The translations under genes and the position numbers were made by a program. The notes under the pieces were generated by a model. That model was not told the origin of the DNA. It searched no databases and saw nothing but the letters and a program-made list of their open reading frames with translations. A stretch of DNA of 64,000 nucleotides from Bog-473 sp963763575 (GTDB taxonomy: Bacteria > Actinomycetota > Acidimicrobiia > Acidimicrobiales > RAAP-2): contig CAVXPD010000025.1 in NCBI GenBank assembly GCA_963763575.1, forward strand, positions 1 to 64,000, given 5' to 3'. Shown here piece after piece: positions 16,350 through 25,717 of the stretch (its first letter is position 1; each line of letters begins with the position of its first letter).

Positions 16350-16634
16350 TCACTTCGACCGGGCGGCGGCGAACTCGTCCCACGCCCCGGAGGTCTTGAG
16401 GAGGCGTTCGACCCGCTCGGTCGGCTGGGCGCCGTTCACCAGCCACTTGACGGCCTTCTCGTTGTCGATCTTGACCACGGCGTCGGGCTCCGCAGTCGAC
16501 GCGCCCCGGGGCGCGTAGGTCCCCAGGATCTCGAGGAACCGACCGTCGCGGGGCGACCGGCTGTCCGCGGCCACGACGCGGTACGTCGGCTGCTTCTTCT
16601 TACCCATCCGCACCAGGCGGAGTTTCACTGCCAC
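16350..16634 (-). CDS. rpsP: Ribosomal protein S16
   Basis: A 94-residue 30S protein with the invariant start VAVKLRLVRMGKKKQPTYR and the body FLEILGTYAPRG. The GTG at 16634 is chosen because GGAGGA lies 8 bp upstream; a second GTG two codons later is possible. First gene of the rpsP-KH-rimM-trmD-rplS operon; the 196 bp upstream, before ffh ends, holds no recognisable gene and may carry its promoter. Confidence 0.96.
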   Translation of the reverse strand: MAVKLRLVRMGKKKQPTYRVVAADSRSPRDGRFLEILGTYAPRGASTAEPDAVVKIDNEKAVKWLVNGAQPTERVERLLKTSGAWDEFAAARSK

Positions 16635-16830
16635 GAACTGTCTCCTCCAACTTCGCAACTTCGGCGACTTCGGCGATTTCGACGACTTGCGGCGATCGGC
16701 CGCAACCCCACAACGGGGATTCGGCACATCGGCACCCCGGCCGACGCGCCCGGTCGCCCATTGTGCCAGATGGGGCAGGTGGCGGGCCCACCGGCCCTCC
16801 GGACCCGGCCTCCCGGCCCTCCGCCGCCGC

Positions 16831-18441
16831 CTAGCGGCCCTTGGGCGGGGTGACCCGCCCGCCCTTCTTCTTTTTCTTCGTGCCCTTGTTGGCGCTGACC
16901 ACCGGCCGTGGCGCGGCTCCCGAACCGGGCCCCGCTCCCGCCCCGCCGGGGAGCCCCGGGAAGCCGGCCGGCAGCCCGCCGGCGCCCCCGTCGTCCCCCA
17001 TCAGCTGGGAGAGCATGTCGAAGTCGGGCTCGCCGGGCCCGCCGCCGGCGCCCGGTCCGGCGGCACCGAGTCCGGCCGCCTGTTGGGCGAACTTGCGGGC
17101 GGCGCGGCCGGACATCCCGGCCATGTTGGGCATCCCGGGGAGGTTGGGCATGTTGCCCGACGCCATCCCCTTCATCATCTTCTGCATCTCCTTGAACTGC
17201 TTGAGGAGCGCGTTGACGTCCTGCACGGACGTGCCCGACCCCCGGGCCACCCGGCTGCGTCGCGAGCCGTCCATGATGGACGTGTCGTTGCGCTCGGCCG
17301 GTGTCATGGAGCAGACGATCGCCTCGACCTTGCCGACCTCGCCGTCGTCGATCTGGCCGGCGGCCTGACGCATCTCCTTGGACATGCCGGGCATGAGGCG
17401 CATCAGCCCGCCGAGCGAGCCCATCTTCTTCACCTGGCGCAGCTGCGAGAGGAAGTCCTCGAGCGTGAACTGGCCCTGCATGAGGCGGCTGGCGCTGCGC
17501 GCGACCTCGTCGCCGTCCATGGTGCGCTCGGCCTGCTCGATGAGGCTGAGCACGTCTCCCATCCCCAAGATCCGGTCCGCCATGCGGTCGGGGTGGAAGA
17601 GGTCGAAGTCGCCGAGCCGCTCGCCCGTGCTGGCGAACGCGATGGGCTTGCCGACGACACCCTTGACGGACAGGGCGGCGCCGCCGCGGGCGTCGCCATC
17701 GAGCTTGGTGAGGATGACGCCGTTCAGCTCGAGCGCGTCGTGGAACGCCTTGGCGGTGGCGACCGCGTCCTGACCGATCATGGCGTCGATCACCAGGAAC
17801 GTGTAGTGCGGCTGCGTGGCGGCCGAGATGGCCTTGATCTGCTCCATCATCTCGGCGTCGATGGTGAGACGGCCGGCCGTGTCGATGATGCAGATGTCGC
17901 GGCCTAGCCGCCGCGCCTCTTCCAACCCGGCCTGCGCGCAGCGGACGGGATCGGTCGGCTCCGAGAAGACGGTCACGCCCGCCTGTTGGCCGAGGATCCG
18001 CAGCTGTTCGACCGCTGCGGGTCTTTGCAGGTCCGCACCGACGAGCAGCGGGTTGCGCCCCTGCTGCTTCCACCACATTGCGAGCTTGGCCGAGGTGGTC
18101 GTCTTGCCCGAGCCCTGCAGCCCGGCCATGAGCACGACCGTGGGCGGCCTGCTGGCGTACGTCAGCTTCAGGGACTCGCCACCGAGGACGTTGACCAACT
18201 CCTCGTGCACGGCCTTGATGACTTGCTGGCCCGGGGTCAGGCTCTTCGACAGCGCCTCCGCGCTGACCCGCAGCCGGATGCCGTCGATGAAGCGGCGGGC
18301 GACGGTGAGCTCGACGTCGGCATCGAGGAGCGCGGTCCTGATCTCGCCCAGGGCCTCGTCGAGATCTTCGTCGCTGATGCGCCCCTTGCCGCGCAGGCGC
18401 GTCGAGATCCGCTCGAGGCGATCGGAGAGGGCGTCGAACAT
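16831..18441 (-). CDS. ffh: Signal recognition particle protein Ffh
   Basis: SRP GTPase delivering nascent membrane proteins to FtsY. The 536-residue protein shows the N domain (1-90), the G domain with GLQGSGKT at 107-114, DTAGRL and TKLDGDARGG, and a Met-rich M domain (MGSLGGLMRLMPGM and MKGMASGNMPNLPGM) for signal-sequence and SRP RNA binding. A long Gly/Pro/Ala-rich tail ends in a Lys cluster (KGTKKKKKGGR). It lies upstream of rpsP on the same strand. Confidence 0.97.
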   Translation of the reverse strand: MFDALSDRLERISTRLRGKGRISDEDLDEALGEIRTALLDADVELTVARRFIDGIRLRVSAEALSKSLTPGQQVIKAVHEELVNVLGGESLKLTYASRPPTVVLMAGLQGSGKTTTSAKLAMWWKQQGRNPLLVGADLQRPAAVEQLRILGQQAGVTVFSEPTDPVRCAQAGLEEARRLGRDICIIDTAGRLTIDAEMMEQIKAISAATQPHYTFLVIDAMIGQDAVATAKAFHDALELNGVILTKLDGDARGGAALSVKGVVGKPIAFASTGERLGDFDLFHPDRMADRILGMGDVLSLIEQAERTMDGDEVARSASRLMQGQFTLEDFLSQLRQVKKMGSLGGLMRLMPGMSKEMRQAAGQIDDGEVGKVEAIVCSMTPAERNDTSIMDGSRRSRVARGSGTSVQDVNALLKQFKEMQKMMKGMASGNMPNLPGMPNMAGMSGRAARKFAQQAAGLGAAGPGAGGGPGEPDFDMLSQLMGDDGGAGGLPAGFPGLPGGAGAGPGSGAAPRPVVSANKGTKKKKKGGRVTPPKGR

Positions 18442-18569
18442 GGGGTCTCAGGTTAGTGGGGGCACGTGCGGGGTCCGCGGCCGGTGGCTGTGCGCTGCGC
18501 CGGGGCGGCGCGGATGTTGCCGGAATGGTGCCAGGGAACGCTCAGACCGACGGGCTACCGTCGCGGCCC

Positions 18570-19154
18570 ATGGCCCGCACCTTCCTCCGCCCGTGGTCCC
18601 TCGCCGCCCTCATCGGCGTGGCCGGAGCCCTGGGCCTCGCCGCCTGCAGCTCCTCCCCATCGAATGCGAACTCCAACTCGTCATCGGCGGACACGCACAC
18701 ATCGACGTCGACGTCGGTGCCCGGCGACAGCGCGCTCAACGCCATCGCGCCCATTCCGACCCAGGACCGGTCCCCGGCGGGCACGGCCGGCGCCCAGCCC
18801 ACGGTCACCGTCCCCTCCGGCACCCCGCCCACCCAGATCGAGAGTGCGGACCTCATCACCGGCACCGGGCCTGCCGCCGCGGACGGCGACAACCTCACCG
18901 TGCAGTACGTCCTGGCCACCTACTCGAGCGGCAAGGTGGTCCAGTCGTCGTGGACCAGCCAGCCCTTCACCTTCACCCTCGGCCAGGGACAGGTGATCCC
19001 GGGCTGGGACAAGGGCGTGGTCGGGATGAAGGCGGGCGGCCGCCGCGAGCTGATCATCCCGCCGAGCCTCGGCTACGGCTCCCAGTCCCCCGGCCAGGGC
19101 ATCGCTGCGAACGACACCCTGGTCTTCGTCATCGACCTGCAGAAGATCGGCTGA
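18570..19154 (+). CDS. FKBP-type peptidyl-prolyl isomerase lipoprotein
   Basis: A 194-residue exported protein. The signal peptide ends in a lipobox LAAC (Cys26), so it is likely membrane-anchored outside the cell. A Ser/Thr-rich spacer follows and then the FKBP domain with the catalytic-site pattern VIPGWDKGVVGMKAGGRREL and IPPSLGYG. FKBPs speed proline isomerisation during protein folding. The start at 18570 is favoured over 18456 because it gives a proper signal peptide. Divergent from ffh. Confidence 0.93.
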   Translation: MARTFLRPWSLAALIGVAGALGLAACSSSPSNANSNSSSADTHTSTSTSVPGDSALNAIAPIPTQDRSPAGTAGAQPTVTVPSGTPPTQIESADLITGTGPAAADGDNLTVQYVLATYSSGKVVQSSWTSQPFTFTLGQGQVIPGWDKGVVGMKAGGRRELIIPPSLGYGSQSPGQGIAANDTLVFVIDLQKIG

Positions 19155-19166
19155 GCTCTCGCCCCG

Positions 19167-19403
19167 TCATGGTCCCCGTCGCGGGTCGTGGTCGGGGAGC
19201 CATCGGTAGCTGGAAGTGGCGGACGCCGCCGCCCTCGTCGTGGTGGTCGTCGCGTGCGCTGGCCGGTTCGGCATGTCGCGGGTCGTGCCGGTGATGCCGG
19301 TGGCCGCCCCAACGGCGACAAAGGCGGCCACGAACGCGACAGCGGCCCAGGTCAGCCACCGCCTGATGGCCGCCGGAGCTTGGGTGGGGGAGGATCCGCC
19401 CAT
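19167..19403 (-). CDS. Small single-pass membrane protein
   Basis: A 78-residue protein: a short hydrophilic start MGGSSPTQAPAAIRRW, one transmembrane helix (about 17-37, LTWAAVAFVAAFVAVGAAT), then a Thr/Ala/Arg tail that would lie outside. AGGAGA lies 4 bp before the ATG, strongly supporting translation. No family recognised. It converges with the FKBP gene. Confidence 0.6.
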   Translation of the reverse strand: MGGSSPTQAPAAIRRWLTWAAVAFVAAFVAVGAATGITGTTRDMPNRPAHATTTTTRAAASATSSYRWLPDHDPRRGP

Positions 19404-19508
19404 GGTGTCTCCTATTCGCCAAAGCCTCGCCGAGGCGAGCAACTCCCATGGTACACCCGGAAGGTGGCAGTGGGACTGACTATTTCTCGGATCGGCTAAG
19501 ACGGCGAG

Positions 19509-20286
19509 ATGGACGTGGCCACCCATATCGAGGCTTTGCGGGCCGACGGCGACCGCATGGCCGCGGCGAGCCGGGCCGCCGATCCGGGCGCCCCGGTGCC
19601 GACCTGCCCCGAGTGGGCGGTACGCGACCTGGTGCGCCACATGGGCGGCGTGCACCGCTGGGCTACCGCCTACGTCGCCGAGGCGCGCCCCGAGTACTCG
19701 CCGATCGACCTCGAGGAGCTCGTCGGCGGCTGGCCCACCGACGCCGACCTGGCCGACTGGTTCGTGGCGGGCCACACCGCACTGGTCGGCGCGCTCACGG
19801 AGGCGCCGGCGGACCTCGAGTGCTGGAGCTTCCTGCCCGCTCCGTCGCCGCTGGCGATGTGGGCGCGTCGGCAGGCGCACGAGACGGCGATCCACCGGGT
19901 CGACGCCGAGCTCTCGGCGGGCATGGATCCGCACCCGTTCGTCCCGTCCTTCGCCGCCGACGGCGTCGACGAGCTGCTGACGTGTTTCGTGCCGCGCCGC
20001 TCGACGGGATTGCGCGCCGAGCGCCCGGCGACCCTCGCGGTCTCGTGTGCCGACGACGATGCCGCCTGGGTGCTCACGATCGGGCCCGACGGCGTCACGG
20101 CGTCTGCGGGCGCGGGCGCGGGCGACGGGCGCGGGCGCGGGCGATGCAGCGTGCACCGTGCGTGGTGCCGCCGCCGACCTCTACTTGGCGCTGTGGAACC
20201 GCGCGGGGAGCGAGCGACTCCAGCTCGAGGGTGACCGTGCCGTGCTCGACGCCTTCGGCGAGGCCGTGCAGGTGCGCTGGGCCTGA
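19509..20286 (+). CDS. Maleylpyruvate isomerase (MDMPI)/TIGR03083 family protein, frameshifted
   Basis: DinB-fold protein of the mycothiol-dependent maleylpyruvate isomerase family. Seen: N-terminal HIEALRADGDRMAAASRAAD and VPTCPEWAVRDLVRHMGGVH, then the central metal-site helix ARRQAHETAIHRVDAE. The C-terminal domain (TVRGAAADLYLALWNRAGS) is in a different frame from the N-terminal part; the shift lies in a GC-only simple repeat at about 20108-20145. Corrected length is about 258 residues, as expected. Either slippage mutation or sequence error. Many relatives have unknown substrates, so the reaction is not assigned. Confidence 0.85.
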
Positions 20287-20401
20287 GGCTCGCGTCCGCC
20301 ACACGGCGCTCGCCACCGGGCGCTCGCCACCGTGCGCAGCGACGCAACGAGAGGGTCAGCCCTTCACGCCTGCGATGCGACGATGCTGCGACCCGCCTGC
20401 C

Positions 20402-20608
20402 TCAGCGGCGGGCTTCTGCGTCCCTCACCAATTCGGCCACCACGTCCTCGGCAGGCGACACGCTGGTGATGAGGTCGATCGCCTGCTCGCCCAGACCGGC
20501 GCGATCGAGCGGCTTGCGTGCGAGCTCGCCGGCGAAATGCTCCAGGTACTCGCGGGCCACCGCGTCGTAGGACCCACCCACCGGCTCACGGTCAGGCGGC
20601 GCCATCAC
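20402..20608 (-). pseudogene. Possible methyltransferase N-terminal remnant
   Basis: The 68-residue frame contains GGSYDAVAREYLEHFAGELARKPLDR, split here as GGSYDAVAREYLEHF and AGELARKPLDRA, which resembles the start of class I methyltransferases (YDxxAxxYxxxF). The SAM-binding motif that should follow is missing; instead the frame jumps to EDVVAELVRDAEARR. This fits an internal deletion leaving only the two ends. It could also be a small real protein. Confidence 0.45.
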
Positions 20609-20642
20609 CGCTCGGAGTCCCGGCGATCAGACCCTTGATTAG

Positions 20643-20876
20643 TCAGGCCGCCGTTTCGACCACTTCGACGATTTCGAGTTCGGGCTGGCGGCGGCGCCCG
20701 AAGAGCCAGTAGGCAACCGACCCCGTGGTGTTCATCGTCGAGGCGACGCGCCACACGCGCTTCTTTCCGCGCACAGCGGAGGCGGGCCGTCGCCGCAGAT
20801 CTCGCCAGGTGAGGTTCAGCACGATCACGTGGATCACCAAGACCACGATCAGGATCCGCTTCTGCTTCTCGTTCAT
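20643..20876 (-). CDS. Small membrane protein with PLDc_N-like domain
   Basis: A 77-residue product from the ATG at 20876. A single hydrophobic helix (RILIVVLVIHVIVLNL) is followed by TWRDLRRRP and RVWRVASTMNTTGSVAYWLFGRRR, the pattern of the phospholipase D N-terminal membrane segment (PLDc_N) that also occurs alone in many small actinobacterial proteins. No nuclease domain follows. It lies about 60 bp after ftsY on the same strand. Confidence 0.75.
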   Translation of the reverse strand: MNEKQKRILIVVLVIHVIVLNLTWRDLRRRPASAVRGKKRVWRVASTMNTTGSVAYWLFGRRRQPELEIVEVVETAA

Positions 20877-20938
20877 GCCGGCTCCTCTGCCTGCCGCGCC
20901 AGGTCGTCCTGCGTCTCCGACCGTAGTGGGTCGCTGCG

Positions 20939-22171
20939 TCAATCGGAGTCGAGCAGTGCGTCGACGAACTCGTCCGGGTCGAAGTCAACCAGGTCGCCGA
21001 GCCCTTCACCGAGACCGACCAGCTTGACCGGGACGAACAGCTCGCGCTGGACCGCGATGACGATGCCGCCCTTGGCGGTGCCGTCCAGCTTCGTCAGGAC
21101 GATGCCGGTCACTCCCACCGCATCGGCGAACTGGCGCGCCTGCGCCAGGCCGTTCTGCCCGGTGGTCGCATCGAGCACCAGGAGCACCTCCGTCACGTTG
21201 CCCGGGTCGCGGTCGGCCACCCGACGGATCTTCTTGAGCTCCTCGACCAGGTTCACCTTGGTGTGGAGGCGGCCCGCCGTGTCCGCGAGCACGAGGTCGT
21301 TGCCGCGGGCCGCCGCGCGCTGCACCGCGTCGAACACGATGGCACTCGGGTCCGCCCCTTCGGCGCCCTGGACGATGTCGGTGTCCGTGCGCTCGGCCCA
21401 CGTCGCCAGCTGCTCCCCCGCCGCCGCTCGGAAGGTGTCGCCCGCCGCCAGGAGCACAGAGTGTCCGGCGGAGGACTGGCGCCGGGCCAGCTTGCCAATG
21501 GTCGTCGTCTTGCCCACGCCGTTGACCCCGACGAACAGCCAGACGTCGGGCTCGCCCTGCCGTCCCTCGAAGTGCAGCGTGCGAGAGCCCGCGCCCTCGA
21601 GCAGCTCGCGGACCGAGTGGCGCAGTCCCGCCAGCAGCTCGTCGCCGCCCTTGATCTCGCCCTTCTCGACCTTCTGGCGCAGCTGGTCGAGCAACGCGGT
21701 GGTGGTCGAGACCCCAACGTCCGCCCGGATGAGCGCTTCCTCCAGCGAGTCCCACGTCTCCTGGTCGATGCGCCCGGCTCGCAGCGCGGCGACCGCGCCG
21801 CTGAAGAGTCCGCGGACGCTGCCGAGACGGCTGCGGTAGGTGGCCGGCGGGGCCTCGGGTGCGACGGCGGTGTCGGCCGCCGGGGCCCCGGCTGGGGCCT
21901 CGGGTGCGACGGCGGTGTCGGCCGGCGGGGCTTCAGGAGCTGCCTCGGCGACCGGCGCGGGCGGCGGGGAGAGGGTGTCGGCCGGGGCCGCGGACGGCGC
22001 CGGCGCCGGCGCCTGCGGTGGTTTGGTCGGCGGCCGGGTGAGGGTGTCTGTCGCGGCGGTACCACGGCCACGCCGCCGCACGCGCGTGGCGGCAACCGAC
22101 CCGGCGGCCACCGCCACGATGATCACGGCCACGGCGATGATGATGTACGTGCCCACGTCGCTGGCGATCAT
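20939..22171 (-). CDS. ftsY: SRP receptor GTPase FtsY
   Basis: Membrane-associated partner of Ffh. The 410-residue protein has an N-terminal hydrophobic segment (about 8-28), a Pro/Ala-rich low-complexity linker (about 40-110, with the 16-17 residue unit ADTAVAPEAP repeated), then the NG domain: GVNGVGKTTTIGKLA, DTAGRL and TKLDGTAKGG. The true membrane anchor is notable, since many FtsY lack one; it is common in actinobacteria. The ATG overlaps the smc stop by 4 bp. Confidence 0.96.
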   Translation of the reverse strand: MIASDVGTYIIIAVAVIIVAVAAGSVAATRVRRRGRGTAATDTLTRPPTKPPQAPAPAPSAAPADTLSPPPAPVAEAAPEAPPADTAVAPEAPAGAPAADTAVAPEAPPATYRSRLGSVRGLFSGAVAALRAGRIDQETWDSLEEALIRADVGVSTTTALLDQLRQKVEKGEIKGGDELLAGLRHSVRELLEGAGSRTLHFEGRQGEPDVWLFVGVNGVGKTTTIGKLARRQSSAGHSVLLAAGDTFRAAAGEQLATWAERTDTDIVQGAEGADPSAIVFDAVQRAAARGNDLVLADTAGRLHTKVNLVEELKKIRRVADRDPGNVTEVLLVLDATTGQNGLAQARQFADAVGVTGIVLTKLDGTAKGGIVIAVQRELFVPVKLVGLGEGLGDLVDFDPDEFVDALLDSD

Positions 22172-25100
22172 GCCGGCGCAGCCTCCTTGGCCTCTTCCTC
22201 TTGTTGCTTGCCCACCTTCTGGCTCACGACCTGTGACGAACCGCCCGGCGCCATCGTGACGCCGTAGAGCGCGTCACCCGTCTCCATGGTTCGCTTCTGG
22301 TGGCTCACGACGAGCAGCTGCGCCTCGTCGCGGAACTCGCGCACGAGCGCGAGGAACCGGCTCAGGTTGACGTCATCGAGCGCGGCCTCGACTTCGTCCA
22401 TCATGTAGAAGGGCGACGGCCGGCTGCGGAACACGGCGAAGAGGAACGCCAGTGCGGCCATCGAGCGCTCGCCACCGGAGAGCAGCGAGATGCGGCGCAC
22501 GTTGCGCCCGGCCGGACGCACCTCGATCTCGACGCCGGTGTTGAGGAGGTCGTCGGGCTCGTCGAGCGAAAGGCGGCCGGTGCCACCGGGGAACAGCATC
22601 GCAATGAGCGCGGAGAAGTGCTCGTTGACGTCGGCGGCGGCGGCGGCGAAGGACGTCATGATCTCGTGGTCGAGCGTCCGCACCACCTCGTGCAACTCGC
22701 GGCGCGCGCCGCGCACGTCGTCGACCTGCGCCTCGAGCTCCTTGTGCCGCTCTTCGAGTTGCGAGAGCTCCTCGAGCGCCAGCGGGTTGACCGGGCCGAG
22801 CGCGGCCAGCTTGCGCTCGAGCTCCTCGGCGTGCTGTTGCAGCGTCGTGTCCTCGGGCGCCTCGGGCTCGGGCAGGCCGACGAGGTCGTTCGGGGAGGAG
22901 TCGAGGTCGCGGTGGATGTGCTCGTGCAGCGCCTCGGTACGCAGGTCCACCTCGTTGGCCTCGAGGTCGAGGGCGCGGGTCCGGTTGCGCACCGCATCGA
23001 GGCGCTGCTCGGTTGTGTGGCGGTCCTGGCGCAGCCGCTCGAGCTTCTCGCCCCCGGCGCGTACCGCATCGATCTGGTCCTGGTAGTCGTGCCGCAGTTC
23101 GTCGAAGACCTGATCGAGAAGTTCGTGCTCGCGCTCGACGACTTGTTCGAGTCGCGACAGGGCGGTGGCCTCGGCCTCGAGCCGCTGGCGACGGGCGGCG
23201 GCGGAAGCCCGCTCCTCGGCGTGGCCGGCCAGGCGGCGTTCGACTTCGGCCTGGCGCTCGGCCAGCACGCGCCGTCGCTCGGCGATGCCGGCCACCCGCA
23301 CCTCGAGGCCCTGGCGCCGTTTCTGGACCTCGGCGCGGCGGGCCTGCACGTCTCGCCAGGCGTCGAGGGCCTCGTCCAGCTCGGGCAGGGCGCGGTCCAG
23401 CTGCGCCTCCTCGGCCGTGACGTCGGCCAGGCGCTGGTGGGCCGCCGCGGCTGCCTCGCGGGCGTCGTCGAGCTCGGTCGCGCTGCGCTGCTGCTCCGCG
23501 GCGGCGCGGCCCACGTCGGCGTTGGCGCTGTCGCACGCAGTCGTGTGGCGGTCGAGGGCGCGCTCGGCGGCGGCGCGGGAGTCTCTCGTCCGCGCCAGGG
23601 CGATGCGCGCCTCGGTGAGGGTGGCCCGTGCCAGTTCGGCCGCGGCGGCGGCTTCGGCGGCCCGCTGGCGCGCCTCTTCGACGGCGGCGGCAGTGACCAC
23701 GCCGGAGCCGGAACGCACACGCCAGCCGGTGGCGGCGAAGCGGTCGCCCTCGGGCGTGACGACGACGAGGTCGTCGCGGGCCAGCGAGAGGTCGATCGCC
23801 TCTTCCCATCCGTCGACGCGAACGGCCCGGCCGACGAGGGTGTCGAGCACCGACTCGGCGACGACGCCGCCCTGGCGCGCCCGCACGTGCCGTCGGACGG
23901 GCTCGGCGCTGGTGCCGTGCGGGAGCGCGTCCTGTTCGCCGGGTCTGCTTGTGCTCGTGGTGGCGCGGGGGGTGAGGACGGCGCCGGTGACCCCGCGCTC
24001 GCGCAGGGTGGCGAGCGCCGCCTGGGCGGAGTGCCGGCCGTCGACGACGACCGCGGCGACGCCGGCACCTGCCGCGGCCTCGAAGGCGGCCTCCCAGCCC
24101 CCGTCGATCTCGACCAGCTCGACCAGCGAGCCCACGACACCGTCGACGCCGCGTAAGAGCTCGCGGCCGCCCGCGCCCTGCAGGTCGGCCAACGCGCGCT
24201 CCAGCGCCTCGGCCCGGGCCGCGGTGCGGTGGCGCGCCTCCTCAGCACCGTCGGCGGCGGCTTGCGCGGACTCGGAGTCGTGCACGACCTCCTCGAGCTC
24301 GGCCGCGCGCGCCGTGAGGTCGGCCTCGAGCGTGGCCGTGGCGGCCTCGAGCTCCTGCGCCTGGCGGGCCAGCAGGTCGGCGCGCACGGCGGCGCCGGCC
24401 TGAGCCTGCTCGAGCCGGGCGACGCGCGTGCCGAGTGCATCGAGGTCCTGCTGCTCGCGGGCGGCCGAGCGCGTGATGAACTCGCGGCGAGTGCGAACCC
24501 GCGCCATGGCTTGGTCGGGCGCGTCACCGGCGAGGACGGCCTCGTGGCGCTGCCGCAACGTTACGTCCTCGGCGTCGAGTGCGGTGACCGTGTCGGCCAG
24601 CTCGCCCCGCTCGGGTGCTCCGCCCGCCGACTCCTCGGCCTCGGCGGTCTGCAGCTCGGCGGCGAGACGAGCGGCCTCGGCCTCGAGGGTGGAGACGACG
24701 TCGACGTCGGCGGCCGCGTCGAGCGCGGCGGCCGTGGCCCGGGCCCGCTCGCGGAGGACGCCTTGAAGGCCGCGGGCGCGCTCGACCAGGCCCTGCACGC
24801 GGCCGAGCGCGTTGGCCAGGTCGGCCTCTCTTCGAGACGAGAGCTCGGCGGTGGTCTCGGAGGCCTCGGCGTCGAGCTGCTCGAGGGCGGCGTGGAGCTC
24901 GCGCTCCTCGTCGCGGCACACGGTCAGGTGCTGGGCGGCGGTGCGTCGGCGAGCGGTGAGCTCGGTGAGCTCCGCGCCGGCCAGGTAGCGCCGCACGCGG
25001 AGCAGCTCGGAAGCCACGGTGTCGTGCGAACGCGCCGCGGCAGCCTGGCGCTCGAGGGGCCGGATCTGCCGCCGGACCTCGCGCACCAGGTCGCCCAGGC

Positions 25101-25668
25101 GCTCGAGGTTCTCGGCCGTGGCGGCGAGCCTGCGCTCGGCGCGCTCGCGGCGCCTCCGGTGCTTGAGCACGCCGGCCGCCTCCTCGATGATGGCCCGGCG
25201 GTCCTCGGGACGGGCGTTGAGGACGGTGTCGAGCTGGCCCTGGCCGATGATCATGTGCTGCTGACGCCCCACGCCCGAGTCGGAGAGCAGCTCTTGGATG
25301 TCGAGCAGGCGGCAGGGCGCACCGTTGATGGCGTACTCGCTGTCGCCCGAGCGGAACAGCGTGCGGGTGATGGTGACCTCGGCCAGGTCGATCGGCAGCT
25401 TGCCCGACGAGTTGTCGATGGTGAGGGAAACTTCGGCGCGACCGAGCTGAGGACGTGACGACGTCCCCGCAAAGATGACGTCCTCCATCTTGGCGGAGCG
25501 GAGCGAGCGCGGTCCCTGGGCGCCCAGGACCCAGGTCACGGCGTCGACGACGTTGGACTTGCCGCTCCCGTTGGGGCCGACGACGACGGTGATCCCGGGC
25601 TCGAACTCCAGCACGGTCGGGTCGGCGAAGGACTTGAAACCCTTCATGCTGAGCGACTTCAGGAACAT
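22168..25668 (-). CDS. smc: Chromosome segregation ATPase SMC
   Basis: A 1166-residue condensin core. Walker A GPNGSGKSNVVDAV is at 31-44; two long coiled coils (about 170-500 and 660-1000) flank a hinge near 500-640; the C-terminal signature LLSGGERSMAALAFLFA and Walker B PFYMMDEVEAALDD complete the head. It organises and segregates the chromosome with ScpA/ScpB, which are not in this window. The downstream ftsY overlap and upstream mutM/rnc order are conserved. Confidence 0.98.
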   Translation of the reverse strand: MFLKSLSMKGFKSFADPTVLEFEPGITVVVGPNGSGKSNVVDAVTWVLGAQGPRSLRSAKMEDVIFAGTSSRPQLGRAEVSLTIDNSSGKLPIDLAEVTITRTLFRSGDSEYAINGAPCRLLDIQELLSDSGVGRQQHMIIGQGQLDTVLNARPEDRRAIIEEAAGVLKHRRRRERAERRLAATAENLERLGDLVREVRRQIRPLERQAAAARSHDTVASELLRVRRYLAGAELTELTARRRTAAQHLTVCRDEERELHAALEQLDAEASETTAELSSRREADLANALGRVQGLVERARGLQGVLRERARATAAALDAAADVDVVSTLEAEAARLAAELQTAEAEESAGGAPERGELADTVTALDAEDVTLRQRHEAVLAGDAPDQAMARVRTRREFITRSAAREQQDLDALGTRVARLEQAQAGAAVRADLLARQAQELEAATATLEADLTARAAELEEVVHDSESAQAAADGAEEARHRTAARAEALERALADLQGAGGRELLRGVDGVVGSLVELVEIDGGWEAAFEAAAGAGVAAVVVDGRHSAQAALATLRERGVTGAVLTPRATTSTSRPGEQDALPHGTSAEPVRRHVRARQGGVVAESVLDTLVGRAVRVDGWEEAIDLSLARDDLVVVTPEGDRFAATGWRVRSGSGVVTAAAVEEARQRAAEAAAAAELARATLTEARIALARTRDSRAAAERALDRHTTACDSANADVGRAAAEQQRSATELDDAREAAAAAHQRLADVTAEEAQLDRALPELDEALDAWRDVQARRAEVQKRRQGLEVRVAGIAERRRVLAERQAEVERRLAGHAEERASAAARRQRLEAEATALSRLEQVVEREHELLDQVFDELRHDYQDQIDAVRAGGEKLERLRQDRHTTEQRLDAVRNRTRALDLEANEVDLRTEALHEHIHRDLDSSPNDLVGLPEPEAPEDTTLQQHAEELERKLAALGPVNPLALEELSQLEERHKELEAQVDDVRGARRELHEVVRTLDHEIMTSFAAAAADVNEHFSALIAMLFPGGTGRLSLDEPDDLLNTGVEIEVRPAGRNVRRISLLSGGERSMAALAFLFAVFRSRPSPFYMMDEVEAALDDVNLSRFLALVREFRDEAQLLVVSHQKRTMETGDALYGVTMAPGGSSQVVSQKVGKQQEEEAKEAAPA

Positions 25669-25717
25669 CCGGAGCGACCCTATCGGGTCAGGGTGGGGCG
25701 GCTGGGTGACTTCGGCG

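Noticed and set aside
19670..20347. Long minus-strand frames antisense to the MDMPI-family gene
   Set aside because: Low-complexity Arg/Ala/Ser composition; the + strand matches a known family on both sides of its frameshift.
20290..20400. Possible tRNA or small RNA in the GC-rich gap
   Set aside because: No cloverleaf, no TTCGA-type T-loop in a proper context, and no conserved structure could be drawn; no tRNA or rRNA gene was recognised anywhere in the window.
22300..24156. 618-residue + strand frame opposite smc
   Set aside because: Shadow of the smc coding bias; the Smc protein on the minus strand is complete with both ATPase halves and the hinge.
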